From positions 14,463,444-14,527,443 of the forward strand of contig CM037848.1 in assembly GCA_021234535.1 (NCBI GenBank): a stretch of DNA of 64,000 nucleotides. Reading direction: 5' to 3'. Below the pieces are notes generated by a model. It saw only the letters and a program-made list of their open reading frames with translations, was not told where the DNA came from and searched no databases. This stretch comes from Stichopus chloronotus (taxonomy: Eukaryota; Echinodermata; Holothuroidea; Aspidochirotida; Stichopodidae). The position numbers and the translations under genes were made by a program. Positions 37,101 through 52,100 of the stretch are shown here, piece by piece. The stretch's first letter is position 1. Every line of letters begins with the position of its first letter.

Positions 37101-40100
37101 CTTACTTCGTTAAAGGCAGTTTTAAACACTTACGGCAAACTTCTTGCTTCTCATCTGAGCCATCAGAGCAGTCCGAACGCTGGTTACAGACAAGATGGTG
37201 AGCAATGCAGCTGCCTACGTCACACCTGAACTGCCATGGTTGGCACACCGTCCTATCTGTGGGCCAAAAGACAACACTGAACCGTGATAATAAATAAAGA
37301 GAGACGCTGGGGGAGAATGAACACGTATCAGTTGTACTTCTGAAAAAAGTGTCCAGCGAAGGGAGGCATTGACATCTCTTGAGAAGTTTCCTTAACGGCT
37401 GAAAACTGCTCGAAGATGGATTAATACAAAGTTGACTGGAAATGAGGGCGAGGTTACGACTTTGATGTATGATCATTACAAAGGCATCCTACTATCGAAT
37501 GAGCTATAAGAGATGGTAAAACATTTACATCAATTTCAAATTTGTCGGCTCCTTTCAAGTATTTACTGTCACTTCTATCATTTTTCAATTTGAAAGGTCT
37601 TTGATCAAGCAAAGTTGTAATCATCTATTGTTTTTTTCCAAAAAAATATTGTTGCTTTGGCCAAAACGATTGACCTCCCCTCAAACACGATGTAATTCTC
37701 TTCACTTCACACAATTTCTTATCCGTATGGGCCATTACATGCCACCAACTGGATGTAAAGGCACAATCACACTACACAGAGTCCAAGCTAATGCTGAAAT
37801 TTAACCGGGGAGCTCCACGAAACTTCCAGTTGTGACAGTGTATGCTATGCAAATGTCCAAAATGTCTCACCCCTGACCTGGCCCACACAGGTCAGGAAGT
37901 GGGGACGGAGTATAATTAGTGATGGTCAGTGACTTAAATGTTCTGTGGTTTCTCCCTTGCACCCTGCTTCTAACTGCTCAGCAGTAATTCTTACAAAATG
38001 TTGCCACTCGCTAAAGCAGGGCGTGACGTAAGCACTGGTCCTCTGGCCCAGGGAGGCAGGTGATTTCATCTTCGGGATAGTTAAAATACTGACAAGCTAG
38101 CCCTCCGGGCCTCTTGAATTTGGCACGGTACATAAAGCCACACGATGTTAAAAATACAACTGTTACACTGTGCCCTTGAAAATTGTTATCAGAAAAAATT
38201 GCAGAAGTCCAGCGCATTTTCTCAAAAATAACGATCATTTTGTTTTGAACATAACAAAACCCAGTTCCGCGGTATGAACGTCTCTCCTTTGAACTTATGG
38301 AATAGCGCCAACACAACGTTGTTTATGCAACGTATGTTTGAGTGTATTATGCTTCATATGCTGTGCGGTGTTGTGTCATGCATGCCAACGACCAGTATGC
38401 TAGTAATGTTGGAAATCTGCAAATTCTTCGCGATAACTACCAGGCCTATCCTAAAGGTAACTTAGCCTAAGCCTAGTCTAATTAAATGCCGTAGCAGTAG
38501 AGAGGGGCGTTTTGTCGTAACATGCCTTTTTACACTCTGAGAAGACTAGAATTGTGAGGAGAACAAAAACTCTACTACCAGTAATAATAAATATGTAGAA
38601 TTGAAAAGATTTCCATTGTATCTCATGACTTTATTTGGAGGCTAGGCCTAACACTGACTGTACGAAACAGTAACACTAAGGCTAGACCTGGACGTTATTG
38701 TTAAACGTTCGAACTTTGAGTGCAACTAGGCCTAGGACTTTTTGCAATAATCACTGCATTGAAGATGAGGAAGAAGAAAATTTATGATTTAACTAGATAA
38801 GGTCAATTTCCATTGCTTTCTGAAGTCATCAATGCACAAAGTACTACGTTCTCATTTTTAATTCCCTGTACTTAATATGCATGTGCATTGATTTTAAAAA
38901 TTTCAGCAAAACTGGGCGGCAAAATGTAGGCCTATGTGCCATTATGTTACAAAACCAACAGTATGTACAATGCTGTGACAATTGTGTGCACAATATTTTT
39001 GTTACATTGGGAAGGTCCCGTGGGGGTACTCTAGCCTACCACTTGCCTTGGGAGAAAATGGAGCAACCTATTTATTTAACTACCTATGCTGAGTATTTCT
39101 TATTATTTTCTTTGTTTTTCATTAATCACAAATTAAAGGGGCTCATTGAGTTGATATCAGTAAAGATTGCGGTGATTTTGAAGTATACAAACACACGACA
39201 ATACTCACAATTAGCATATTTAATCAAGTTTCACATCCAATAGTTATATGAAAACTGTCAATTTTTTCGAATTTTTGACCGTTACTTGCTCTGATTGTGT
39301 GCATGTGAATGTACTAATGTGAAAATGTCTGGTCACAAAGTTTCAAAAACCAAATTTAATCGTTGGTTACTCACTCATTAATGTTCCAACGTATGTAAAA
39401 CTTTGGGATCCTTTTAGTTTGACTGTTTGTCATTAGTATGTCATTAGTATGTCATTAGAAAAATTGAGTGAATTTCACAAAACAACTCAATGAGCCTCTT
39501 TAATGAACGATCTTTTTTTTTTCATATAACTAACTACAACTACTTATTACGTGGTGATTTCCAGATTTTCAATAAACTAGGACTCTGAAATCTTTAGTTT
39601 TGCTATACAATACACGTAGAATACCAATTTCTTATTGTTTTAGCCAGGAAACACAGTCTACACAAACTAATAGTGTACTGTAAACGCAGAAACACAAGTG
39701 TTTTAAAATTAGTATAATTTGTCATGGAAACTGGACCAGTGGAAATATGGTAGGGCCAGTGGAGTTCAAAAGTTACTGGCCCTGCTGGCCAGTGATTTTT
39801 TTACCCTTAAGTCGAGGCCTGTAAAGAGCACACAGGATGGATAAAGCTGAGATTGCATTGGCACAAGAAATAACTTGCAGTCAGTTCCATGATAACTTTC
39901 ATTCAGTGCTTTGCTAAAGGAAGATTCATGTTATGTGACCAACTGCAGACAATCTTACCACAATGAGATTCATCTGAATTGTCTCCGCAGTCATCCACAC
40001 CGTTACAAAGGCGTAAACTCGAAGTGCAGTTCAAATTCTGGCACTGGAACATTCTGCTATCGCAATGTCGGACAGCTGAAACGGGAGAGGGAAGAACGAC

Positions 40101-43100
40101 GTGAAACAGCGGTGAAATAATGTCAGTGGCGCCAACAGATCACACAGTGTAGCTCTCATCAGTGGGCTAATTTCCTACATTTGTTTTTCATATGTATTAG
40201 ATCTCCAACGGTCCAAATATATTTGCACAATGTGTGCCGAATATTTAGCACAAATGGTAAAAATATGTATACTCACGGCAACTGTCCGGCTCGTCGGACC
40301 CATCAGCACAGTCCTCGTTCCCGTCACACTTCCAGTAGAATGGGATACACTTGGTGTTGTCGATGCACCGGTACTCTTGAACCGAGCAGTTGGGGAAGCA
40401 GGTCATGCCATCCGGCTGAAGGACGAAGCTGTCAGGGCAAGCGCAGCTGAACGAGGAGCCGTTCATCGCAATCAAGCAGAGGTGGGAACAGCCACCATTG
40501 TTTTCACCACAAGGGTTTGTCAGTTCTGTCAAAATAAAAAAAAAACATAATGAAATGTCACTCCGAATTTTGTTTTGCAGTTAGCAGGAGTTCATTTTTT
40601 TAATTTGAGAGATACTCATGGGCAAATGACAAACATGACAAAAAAAATTTGAAAAATCACAGAAGAGCAGAGAATTGTTTTGAATGGAACTGACGATGGA
40701 ATGTCTCATTATGAAACGAAAATGGTGTCTGACAGTCAGTGCAATGTTCTACAAACAAACGAATGAACGAACAAACAAACATATAAACAAACAAAAGACA
40801 TATTTTAAAGGCACTGATAAGAAACAAACAGTACAGCAGGCAACAACGTAGCAAATAATAGTAAGCATACCATTCTACAGCATACCATAATGTGATGTAC
40901 ACATTGGCAGGGCGTCTGGCTGTACCGATATGCATCCACAAAAGAGCCGATTACACAGGTACATGACTAAGCATAACCAGGGTGTCTTCACGCAGTACAA
41001 TAGAAACAGAACGTAGTACACACAATGTGGTGCCAAATGTACAGTTGTATCTTAATACGTTAATATCACGGTGGCTTCATTCCAATAACAAAAAACAAAA
41101 AGAACACAGCATGCAATAAGACGGCTCCAAACACTCACATATACCTCCAAACACTGCAGAGTGTCTTGCTACAACATACCATCACATAGCGGCAAATAAA
41201 CATGTATACCTTCATGAATAGCTGGATGCAATACGTGGATGTCGAACGGACGGTGCTCGGTAAGCACCAGTTCGACTTGATCATCTCCCGAGAATTTCCT
41301 GGCTTTGTTCACAGACTTCCTATTCCAGTCCGTCCAGTAGACCCAGTCCTCAAAAACGGTCAACGCAAACGGGTGGGCCACTTCGTCTCCTGGCTGGCCG
41401 GGAAGCTCGTGCATGTTGCTGCCATCCATGTTGGAATAACTGGTAAATGAAAAAAAAGAAGAAGAAAACACAAAACAGATGTGAAAATGCCAAAAAGGCT
41501 GTTTGATAGGAACCAGAATGTGAAAGAGAGAGAAATAAAGATTACATGCTGTAAGTGGTGTTATGAGTGTTGAAGGTGTTACGGGTGGCGGGGGTGCTTC
41601 AAATTTGCACATGAACCATCCAAGAACAGGATAAAAACTCTTTGTAAAACAGTTCATTACTTTACCCAAATTTCTTGTATGAAATTTGACGATACACGTG
41701 GTGTGAATCACCGTAAATGTAAACTTGAGAAAAGTCTGAGACCCAAGTTTTTAAAATAATATCACACTGATGGTGTTCAACAGTGTTTGGTTATATTGCT
41801 GGTTCCGCAACAACACTTGATCCCAGCTATCTCCAGGTAAGTTTTCCCCCATATGACCTAATCTGATACCCTCTACAAAGAGATTTATTTCAAGTCTTTT
41901 GAAATGATGCCCCCCCCCCCTCCATAATTGGTTGATCCTTCATCTTTGTATTCGCCAGCATTGTGTCACAAGACTAAACAAACAGTCGTCAGCTTTTTCG
42001 CTCTTTTTGACTGAAGTGGGAGAAAAATGTAAGTTGGAATTTGAAAAAAACCAATCAGCATTGAATCTGACACCACTTATTCAGTGTGACCAAAGCTTTA
42101 AAGGAATTCTCCACCAACAAAAATACTTCACATAATATATGATACTTTACCGTTCTATCAGTTAAACATAACTATTTTACCAGAGGAAGCTTCCTTAGAT
42201 GTGAAATAACACTTTGAAAGTTGGGGTTCAGCATGAGCCTGAAAATGTGTGACGTAGAACCACCAAAATCGTTTTCCATTTTTTGCACTCTTCACGTTTC
42301 TGGCGGAGTCTTGGACGCACAAACTTTTTCATTCAGAGATAATGAAAACCCTATGAATGTCTACATTTAGTTAGATGCATTCCACAAGATACTAATCTAC
42401 TAAGCATATGAAACGAGCAGAGCTGTTATTGTGATGGATATTAAATTTAACTGCTGCTTATACTTTACGAACCACCAAATCAAGCAAAGATAAGCTGCGT
42501 AATTAGCTCGAAGGTATTTCTATCCTTTATTCGTCGGTATCAGTTCAATATCATTCACAGACCAACGTCATTTAAGTCAACTAATCCTTAAACAATTAGG
42601 TAACTCTGAACAATGCTTTCAAAGGTAGGTCTGTGCCACTCCCTGGTGAAACGAAGTTTTATCAACAAATAAGAGATCAGAACAGCACTGTAACCTACAG
42701 CTCGAGCTAAAAATCAAGGGCAATGTTCAATCTAGATTTGCCGGTACTACGTCACAACCGATTGATTTCTAGCAACAGGATCGTACCTCGAATATTAACA
42801 AAAATAATTCATTTTGCGAATTCTTTGAGCTATTTTCTGAAAATGAGAACGATGAATTGTCTACAAAAATGTTTGCATCTTTTTAAGAGACATAAGACGG
42901 GATGGCGGAGAATTCCTTTAATATGTTATAATGCTTTAATGTTGTAATGCTTGAATGTACTAAAGCCCATCAAATTGTAGATACGTGCACTAACATGTTC
43001 TCTTTGCACAAACTCAATGTGCTGTCATCTTGTGGTTTCAATCAGACTTGGTATTAACTAACAAGTTTTTTAAACAGAAGACCGGAGAAATTATGGATTC

Positions 43101-46100
43101 GCAACTATTGCAAAGCATGCATGAAATTAAATTCCAACTTAATTGTGATGTAAACCGAATATTTTGGACATTTTGTTCCTTGAAATTTAAAAGTTTATGA
43201 TAAGAAGAGAAGCCTGTGGGAAGTTTTGACTCACGCAATGAAATCCAGATGGGCGTCACACCAGAACAGTTTCTCAGAGGGGAAATCAATGGCCAATCCA
43301 TTGGGCCACACAATCTTCTCGTCCTTGATTTTGGTCACCTCTGACAGGCCATCCATGGACATTCTACCGATGTAAGCACTCAGACCCCAATCAGTCCAGT
43401 ATACAGTTCTGAAAGTTAAGAGAAAACAAAACATAAGATTTCCATTGTCTTTTAATAGTTAGGAGTAGATTTGTGAGGTTTCCCTTAATGCTGCAAAAGA
43501 CTGACAGAGGTTTTCAGTCGTGATGCACAAGGGAGAAGAATGACCAGATAGAATAGACAATGAGTGCATATCAGACTTTTAACCATGATTTGTTCTTTTC
43601 ATGACAAGACAAAATAAAAACACTTATGTTTACCCATGTTTGGGACTGACCACCACCGCTCTTGGTTCGAATAATCCCTGGTAGATTAAAGTCTTGCGCA
43701 ACGAGCCGTCTAACTCCGCCACTTCCATAACATCACGTCTTCGATTCACGAAATAAAGTTTTCTGCAGTAAAGGAAAACAAATGAAAGAAAATCTCTTCC
43801 AAAAAAGAATCAATCACACAATAGGGGTCTCAGGACACAACATACAATGTAGAGGGCGCAAAGACACTAGCTCTACAAGCAAAACCTATCAGATAACTTT
43901 GAAGTTTCTAGAGCACTTTGAGAGGTAGGTAGCACAAAAGACAATAATCAAAACATAGCAAGAAACTGGTTTTAGTAGGAGAAAACAACATGACAACATA
44001 GGGTTCTGTCGACTGAAAGGGAAACTTCCGGCAAGAAACATGTTGTCTTACATTTTTAAGTCCATTTAAAACTATTTCCATTCATGTTTTTTGATGATTT
44101 GGTCGGCATGAATCAGAGACGATCATCGACTACGTCGCAGGAAATTACACGACAACAGCCGCACAAGTGGTATGTATATGGATAGAGTAACAACCTTGGG
44201 AGGGACATTTCAACAGGTTGTGTTGTCCATGAGAAGTTCATTTCAAAAAGTCACGAATGTGAAAGGAAATGGTTCGAGATGGCTTAAATATCTCAGAGGA
44301 CATGCTCCCTGGATTCCCCTTTAAGAAGGACTTCTGCCAAGTTTCCAAAAATAGTCTGCGTTGATCGTCTGTCACTAATGAAGATCATGATCGGTTGATC
44401 GAGCTAAAATAGTCTGCAAGCAATCTTGGCCTTCTCAAAAACACATTTTTTTTTCTTCGAGCAATAAAAACAACAATTGGAAGATGCTTCTGTTTGAAAC
44501 CGGAGCGGGAAAGAATCACAATGAGGTGTTAAAAAATGACGTAAAGCGATGTGGTTGGTAACGAGATGTACCACACTTTTCTTTTGTCTTAGTGTGGTAT
44601 GAAAGACAGGATTTGTAGTGTGCTTTGATCCAGCATGATAATATTATTGTACAGTTCTTGTGGACATACATCGTGGTGGCTACAAATAGTTGAACATAGC
44701 AACAACTAATGTATCATTGCATGGGAGTGTAGGAATTATGTTCTATATCTCTCAGGGGAGGGGGAAGCAAGAAGGGTATTTCAAAATGCATTTCACAAAT
44801 TCCTTACCTTCCAACCCAATCTAATGCCAATCCTTCTGATCCAGTTATGAAGTCAGATAGAATGATCTCCTGATCCGAGCCATCAAAGTTCATCCTGGTG
44901 AGGAGCCCTTTGCCGATGTCTATGACGTATACTTTCTGATCCTGCAGGTCATAATCCAAACTCAAGACGAGAGAGAATCCACTGGCGATCAGGTCGTACT
45001 GGTTCCCATCGGTCGTTATCTTACGGACGTAATATCGGTTGGAGAACAAAAGTATCGGTTCTTCTTCTACAGAAAAAAACAAGAAGGAAAAAGAGTATAA
45101 AAACCAAAGAATAGAACAACCAGAAAAGATATTGCCACACTGATTCCTTGCCAAGAAGTGAAACTAAAATGAAAAAGAAGTATTTTTTAGAGAATTTATA
45201 ACATTCTGAAAACAAAGGCCAAAATAAATAGAAAGTCATACTAATAAAGTTTATTTAGTCAATAAGCTTTTGTAGACTCTCTTCTCCACTTGATTTGCAG
45301 GTAGTTCAAGTTCAGTTCTTCATGAAAAAGAGGAGAATGCAGTTTTTCAGGTGAACCACCGTCCTTCGCCTGTAACATGTTTGGAGTGTGAGAGGGGTAC
45401 AGGTCAGCCCATCTCCGAAGTCGGTCGAGGGAGAATCACCCAGTTTTGGGAAAATCACTCAATCAGGGTATTTACAGGTAAAAAGAAGAGGAAAAGTTTG
45501 AAGAGACAAACCTGTTAGTATCGACAGTGTTTTTTCGGTTACTTGAACTTTTACCATACAATCTAGCTCTTCTGATTGCATGTCAGAAATTAGTAAGTTG
45601 GGGGGGAGGGGAAGGAGGCTATATGTGTCAAGTACAGCTTGTAACAGATTTGATTTGGTCCTTACTGCGTTTATTGAAATGCAAAGGAGACTCATTGGCA
45701 TAAAAGCACTTGACTAGACACTGATTTGTGTTGTGACAGATGTTTACTATTGCTAGTAGCAATACTATATTTGGGGGCCATATTGAGACAAGCTATGGAA
45801 TTGGAACAGTATCCTTCAGGGAGAGGGAGGGGCAAATTTTCTGGGTGCAAGAGGCATTAAAACAGCACTTATCATGTGACCTCAAAACTTTTAAGGGGAC
45901 TAAATTGTGTTTTAATACACTGTGTTTTCCTTTGCTTTATTGACTAGTTTAATGCACCTGAAATAGTTCTATTGTGGAACATTTTGAAAATAGCACAGAT
46001 GTAAATTACCTTACCTATCATATTCACCATTCACCAAAAACCATCTCTTCAATCCAACAAAACAAAATTATCAAGGCTCGTTCCTTTTAATGGGGATATT

Positions 46101-49100
46101 TTGGAAGTTCATTAGCTCAATTCTGAACGATTTGAACTTTCTGTCATTTACATCAAATTTCACAAAATCTGAAGCCCCTCAAGAAAACTGATCAATAGTG
46201 CCACTAGGACCGATGAACAGCTGCTCTATCACCTTCTATTGCATGAGCTTCCTTAGCTTTGCCCCCTGGACCCCCCAATGGGGCTCTGTCCGTGGACCCC
46301 ACCAGGAGTCCTAACCCGGACCTCATGCATCCGAACTTTTCTCGTCCGTGTCAGTCGGAGGAATCACAGGTTGTGCACAGCCACATATGAAATCCCTCAA
46401 ATGCCACTAGTGCCCCCCCCCCCAAAAAAAATACAACTATTATGAAGGTTAAACTTGTAAAAATACAGGCCCATTTCCCAACAAATAAAGACTTGTTATA
46501 AGTAAAATATAGGTGGATCATTACACATCAGACACACCGCAATACTAGTCGTCTGATATTTGGAAAGTATGAAGTAACATTCCTTTACTCAGCTTATTGA
46601 GTAGTTTGTCACCTAACATCAGCAACCCTGGGTACCATGACTGAATGCTAAGTCTTGTATTTAAGTATTTATTTTATTTCACAGTAAAATAAAACATAAA
46701 ATATAGGATTTTTATGGATTTTATAAGCATCTTCCAACAAAGTCCCTAATTTTGGAAACTTGCAGTTCTACAAAACAAACTTTTGGTGCAAGGGCCTTTT
46801 CTTACTTTGCACCAAATCTCTGAAATTCTTTGCCCAATTTCGTCAGAAATGCACCAACTTGTACCACTTTTAAATCTCTTCTTAAGAAATTGTTTTCACC
46901 TTGATGATCATTGTTAGCTTTGTTTTGCATTGCTGAACTGTTTTAATACTTTGTTTTCGTTTTTTTCTCGCATTTTTTGTGTCGTCCCTCTCTTTTCTGC
47001 CGTTTTGTTTTACCGTTGTGAAGCGCTTTGAGGTCACCACTTGATGTAAGGTGCTTTAAAAGAATAATTATTACTATCATTAAATCTGCCATGGATATTC
47101 ATCACAAATCTATGACAAGGGGTGGGAGAGGAGCCCACCATCGTCAAGGGCTGAAAGCAAGGCGCAGCACCCACCTGCCATACAAACACCAAATTAAATC
47201 TCAACTGAATTATTTATTTTCCTTAAGACTGGCCTGACAGAAAAACTTTTCAATGATTGGACGAGAGATTGCCTCACCGGCTGTATGCTTGCATGAGCTT
47301 TCATCTTCCAGCCTCTGGTACCCTGCAGCACATTTGCAAAAATATGATCCGGGTAAGTTCTCGCATCTTTGGCTGCAAACCCAAGGAGTTTCAGTGCACT
47401 CGTCTATATCTGTGGACACAAAAAATTTGGCCAAAATACGTGGTTTATAATCTGATCAATACCCTACAGTGAACATTTCTGCCAAATTTGGGTGCCAATC
47501 TTTTCGCATGAAGGTATTTGGTGAAGAATCATGCATGCATATGATGTACATGTATCTATATATGAGGGTCGTAATATTTACATCGAAAATTTCGTGCGCA
47601 CTACTTGAAGAAATCTAGACTCTTTCATCAAAAAATGCAAAGGTGATCCTACCCTCCACAAGAATCTCAACTGATAAGAACAACAAGGCCATCAAGACCC
47701 TGGGACAAATTGCCAACATCACAATCCACCCGGCCGACAAGGGGAGCCTAGTTACCATGCTCAATACCAATGATTACATAAAAACATAAAAATTAAAAGA
47801 CACTAACTTCTATCAAGTGTGTGTTGAATGTGGCACCTTTTTCTTACATCGGTGACACTCCTTCAAGTACGTTATCGGATAATATTTTACCAAGTTTAAG
47901 TTATCTCCTCTTTTGCAAAGTGCCTACCTAAAAGGTAGGCACTTTTTACACTCTCCCCAAACTTCATAAGTTACCCACCCACCCTCTTAGCTGATACAGG
48001 TGCATCGTTCTCCTCCAGTACTGTCTCCAGCGAAGATATTATCAAATTAGCCAGAACTTACAAAATCCTTCTACCTGGCAGACCCATAACATCAGACATT
48101 GGTACCATTTGCAAAGGCACATGTCAGACTATTTAGATTCTCCCTTTAATCCTTTGGTGCAACGATCCCCAGCTATAAACAGGATGCTACCCATTTTTTA
48201 AGAATAATCGATTCCATCGGTCAAGTCCCAGAAGAAACTATGCTAGTCACCATGGACGTGTCCTCTTTGTATTCCAACATTCCCCACACAGAAAAAAATT
48301 CTTTTGATGATAGGACCTTTACGGAAACAGGCCATATTGTTGATTTTATCCTCAACGAAAACTGTTTTTCATTTAATAACAAATAATACTTACAAATAAA
48401 AGGAACTGCCATGGGCACTAAGATGGCACCTTACTATGCCAACATTTTTGTGGAAAAACTCAAAATTGACACCATCGACTCCTCTGAGCCCAAACCCCTA
48501 CATCACCATTGATATATTGATGATATTTTTCTTATGGCCTCGCTGTGAATCCACTTTCAAAGCTTTCATACTGCATGTAAACTCTTTCCATGACAGCAGC
48601 CAATTTATGTTTGAGGTCTCTAGAACCAGTATCCCTTTCCTAGATGTTAACCATTTTCTCCGATTATCTACCAGCTTTTAAATCACTACAAGCCCACAGA
48701 TAGGATTAAGTATTTTCACTACAATAGCACCTACCTGGGATCTCCTAAGAAATCTGAAGTGTACAGACGGCATCTTTAATAGACTTCAATGTAACTGTAC
48801 TGACTCCAGTGACCACCACCTCCAAATTTCAAAACTAACCACACATTTTCTTTCCAATGATTACCACTTCCACGTTATTGAAGAACGGATCCTCTAATCC
48901 AGTGTACTAAACAAGGCTGATCTCTTACAATACTAAGTAAGATCCATTACCAATTGTATTCTCCTCACCTTAGACTACCACCCTCTCACCCCTGCCCTAA
49001 GGAAATCCTGCAAGGCTAATTTTTTTCTCTAAGGACAGACCCCCACCTCCCTAAAGTTTCTACCCGACCATCCTTATTAGCCTTATACCAACCACCCAAT

Positions 49101-52100
49101 CTTCATTGTCTACTCAATTCCTCCCAACTTCTTGGCTCTTGGCAACACCCCATGCAAGAAACCCCGATGTCAAATTTGTAAACACATATTCCCAACTTTT
49201 TATCTTCCTTTCAGGCTCCCAATTTAAACTGCAACTCCGAAAACCTAGTGGTTTGTATCAATTGTGACAATGGAGTTTGTGTGGGCGAAACCAGCACAAA
49301 AGTCAGATTACGGTTTAACCATCATAAGAAGTCAATACGAGACAACAGTCGAGTATTTCCTGTTGCTAAACACTTTAATCTCCCCTTTCATTAGCTATTT
49401 AATCTTGAATGCATATTATTAGTATTCAACTTCAAAGTTAGACACACAAAGAAAAATATCGGAAATCAGTGGACACCAATGGGCTCAACAAGGTCATAGG
49501 ACCACTGAACCACTAGACCACTGAAGCATTACACTTTCCATAAAGACCCATAGCACAGCCTTGTCAAGCTTGATTTAACATTTTTTTATTATTCTCAGTA
49601 TTCACTTTCGTTTTGGCTGAAGTAGATTCCAGGGGGATTGAAAATGTCCATTTTCTATCGTTTTCTCATACTTTGTACAGTCTATCATGCACTTACTTCA
49701 TACATATATGTACATCAAATGCCAAATCGGTAACATTCTGCATCCATCCAAAGTGATTTTCCCAATTTTTTTTTTTTTTTTTAAAAGCAACTGGCTCAGA
49801 AATAACTGAACAAATTTAGAAACCTGCTGCAATGAGCGTGAAAATAGTTCAACATAACATTATTTAAACAGTAATTTGCCATGTAACCAATTAAGATGTA
49901 ACCAACACTATACACACAATAACATCTAGTGACCTTAGCTGGTGACTGACGGGCATAAAGACTCAACATGTACACCAGCATAGTGGATAAGAGATATATC
50001 CGAGCTTACTGTCTTGGGATTTCAAGTGTACAAGGTTTTCACAAACTGACCCTTGTTGGCTAAAATGGCTTCCACCAAATATAATAGGACTTCTGACTCA
50101 ATATGGTGCAGCAATAAAATTACATAACAAATATCAGATCAGCGCAAGGTTCCCTTCTTGGAGGTATCTTAAGAGAGTTCCCACTATTTGACCCCTGTTG
50201 ATTGCAGATGAGTGCAAAGGTTACAATTTTTTCAAAGCTGACAACACTGCTGGATGAAGCCATGTGCGACAAAGAACACTTTTCAACATCGACATGTTCG
50301 TTCAATAAGCAAGAAGCACCCCTCCGTCCAAATCTCGATAAATTGCTCAAGAAGTGGAGTTGGAGAAGCAGTACATGACCATCAGCGGTGATGCCAACTC
50401 TGGTAAGTTCACATGTTAAAACCAAGTGAAGAAAATAGATAAACTTATAAACATAAACCCATGCAAAACTTGTTCATTTTACACAGAATGATAAAAGCCA
50501 GGTACAGGGGAGGAAGACGGGATACAGATGGAGGGTGGGGGTGGGGGGTGAGAAGGCTCACCTCTGCAGGTCTTCTGATCTGCATTTAGTTTGAAGCCAT
50601 CCTCGCAGGTGCAATAGAAACTGGTCAATGTATTGACGCATCCTGATTCGCACTGGTTGCTTCTGACTGATGCACACTCGTCCACATCTTGGCAGGAAGA
50701 ACGACATAACAGGAGGCAGAGTGATAAATAGTGCAGCTAGCTTTTCCAATGTGATGCTGACGAATTGCAACGAAGTATTCATGCGATGAAAAAAAACTTA
50801 ATGATCTTTAAGCAATGCAGTTTTAACATGAGCGGCCACAGTCAAATTTTTCTTTTCTTTTCATTCAACGGTTTGATCTTTGAAAAATATCAAGCTTCCA
50901 CAACAATGTTTTCTTTATTTTTGCTTTACTTTCCCTGGTGTGCCATATCCTGCTGCAGATCTCATTTTGAACCGTTGTAAAATGACCAAATGGTCCTAAA
51001 TTTCCAGTTTCTGGGTCACCGACCTTTCTGAGTGACTGAATTTTATCGGGGCAGGTCATTCTTCTTCACTCACAATTTTACTACGTATGTTATCCATGTG
51101 ACTAGAACATTATAAGGGGTACGAAAAATGAGACCTCAAAAAAATTTGCTTCACAGTGCACGTAAAATTGCTCCATGTGAGAGCATCGATGTTATTCAAA
51201 AAACCCGTTTCAGATGTAAAGTAGCACATAGTGAACATAGTGGATGTACATTGACAAAGTTTTTAAGCCAAACATATTCAGCACTTGTACATGTAAGGGA
51301 CTGGCCACTGAGGGATATTAGTATGTCATTATCGAGAAAAAACCCACATCTCGATAGCATGGCATTGTCCAGTTGAGAACTTTTTGAAAGAAATATTAAT
51401 TTCAAATTGGTACATCGCATTAAAGGGAACTTATGATGTCACCTAGACACAAATACATGAATATCCTTTGTGTATTTTTGTAATTCCCACAAATACTTTA
51501 AGGTAAATCTACAATATACCCAATCTACATTTTCAACACTGTCAAATCTCAGGTTGCATGTAGGCTTCAATTTCAAAGAAAAAAACATGACTTCTTGTAA
51601 TATATTGCCACTGTTACCATGGCACACGTCTATGGGGGAAAAAACCCTCCCACATTAAACCCACTACACATACCACTATGAAGCCAAACTTTATCACACG
51701 TTCTTATACTCAGAGACTTTGCAAACCATTGGAGAGACATTACTGGCATCAAGCTTTCAAGCGTGGCTGCTATGTGCATATTCAAACAATGTGAATAATT
51801 ACTGTCAGCAGATTCATAAGCAGCATCATGCATATTCATAACCAGCATCAACAATAATTCAAAGTGCAAGTTCCACAGAAGGTGAATGAAAAATGAATAC
51901 CCACTGTAAACTTTTCACTAAAAATCCAAGTAAATTTGTTTATTTTACTTTATTTTGACAAAGCAGTAATTCCTTTTTATTTTTTCTCCAAGTCTCAAAT
52001 TTCAGGCAGTTTAACCTTGTCTAATGCGAAGTGTAAATTGTTCCCCCAAAATCTTACACTGTTATTGGTCTTATTTTGGTGAAGGTTCACAAAGACAAGC

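Noticed and set aside
40181..40550. Two plus-strand ORFs over the EGF/LDLa exon
   Set aside because: Antisense shadows of the conserved minus exon 14.
47928..47950. Hairpin followed by T run as a bacterial-type terminator
   Set aside because: The setting is eukaryotic intron DNA in a dead retroelement; intrinsic terminators do not apply.
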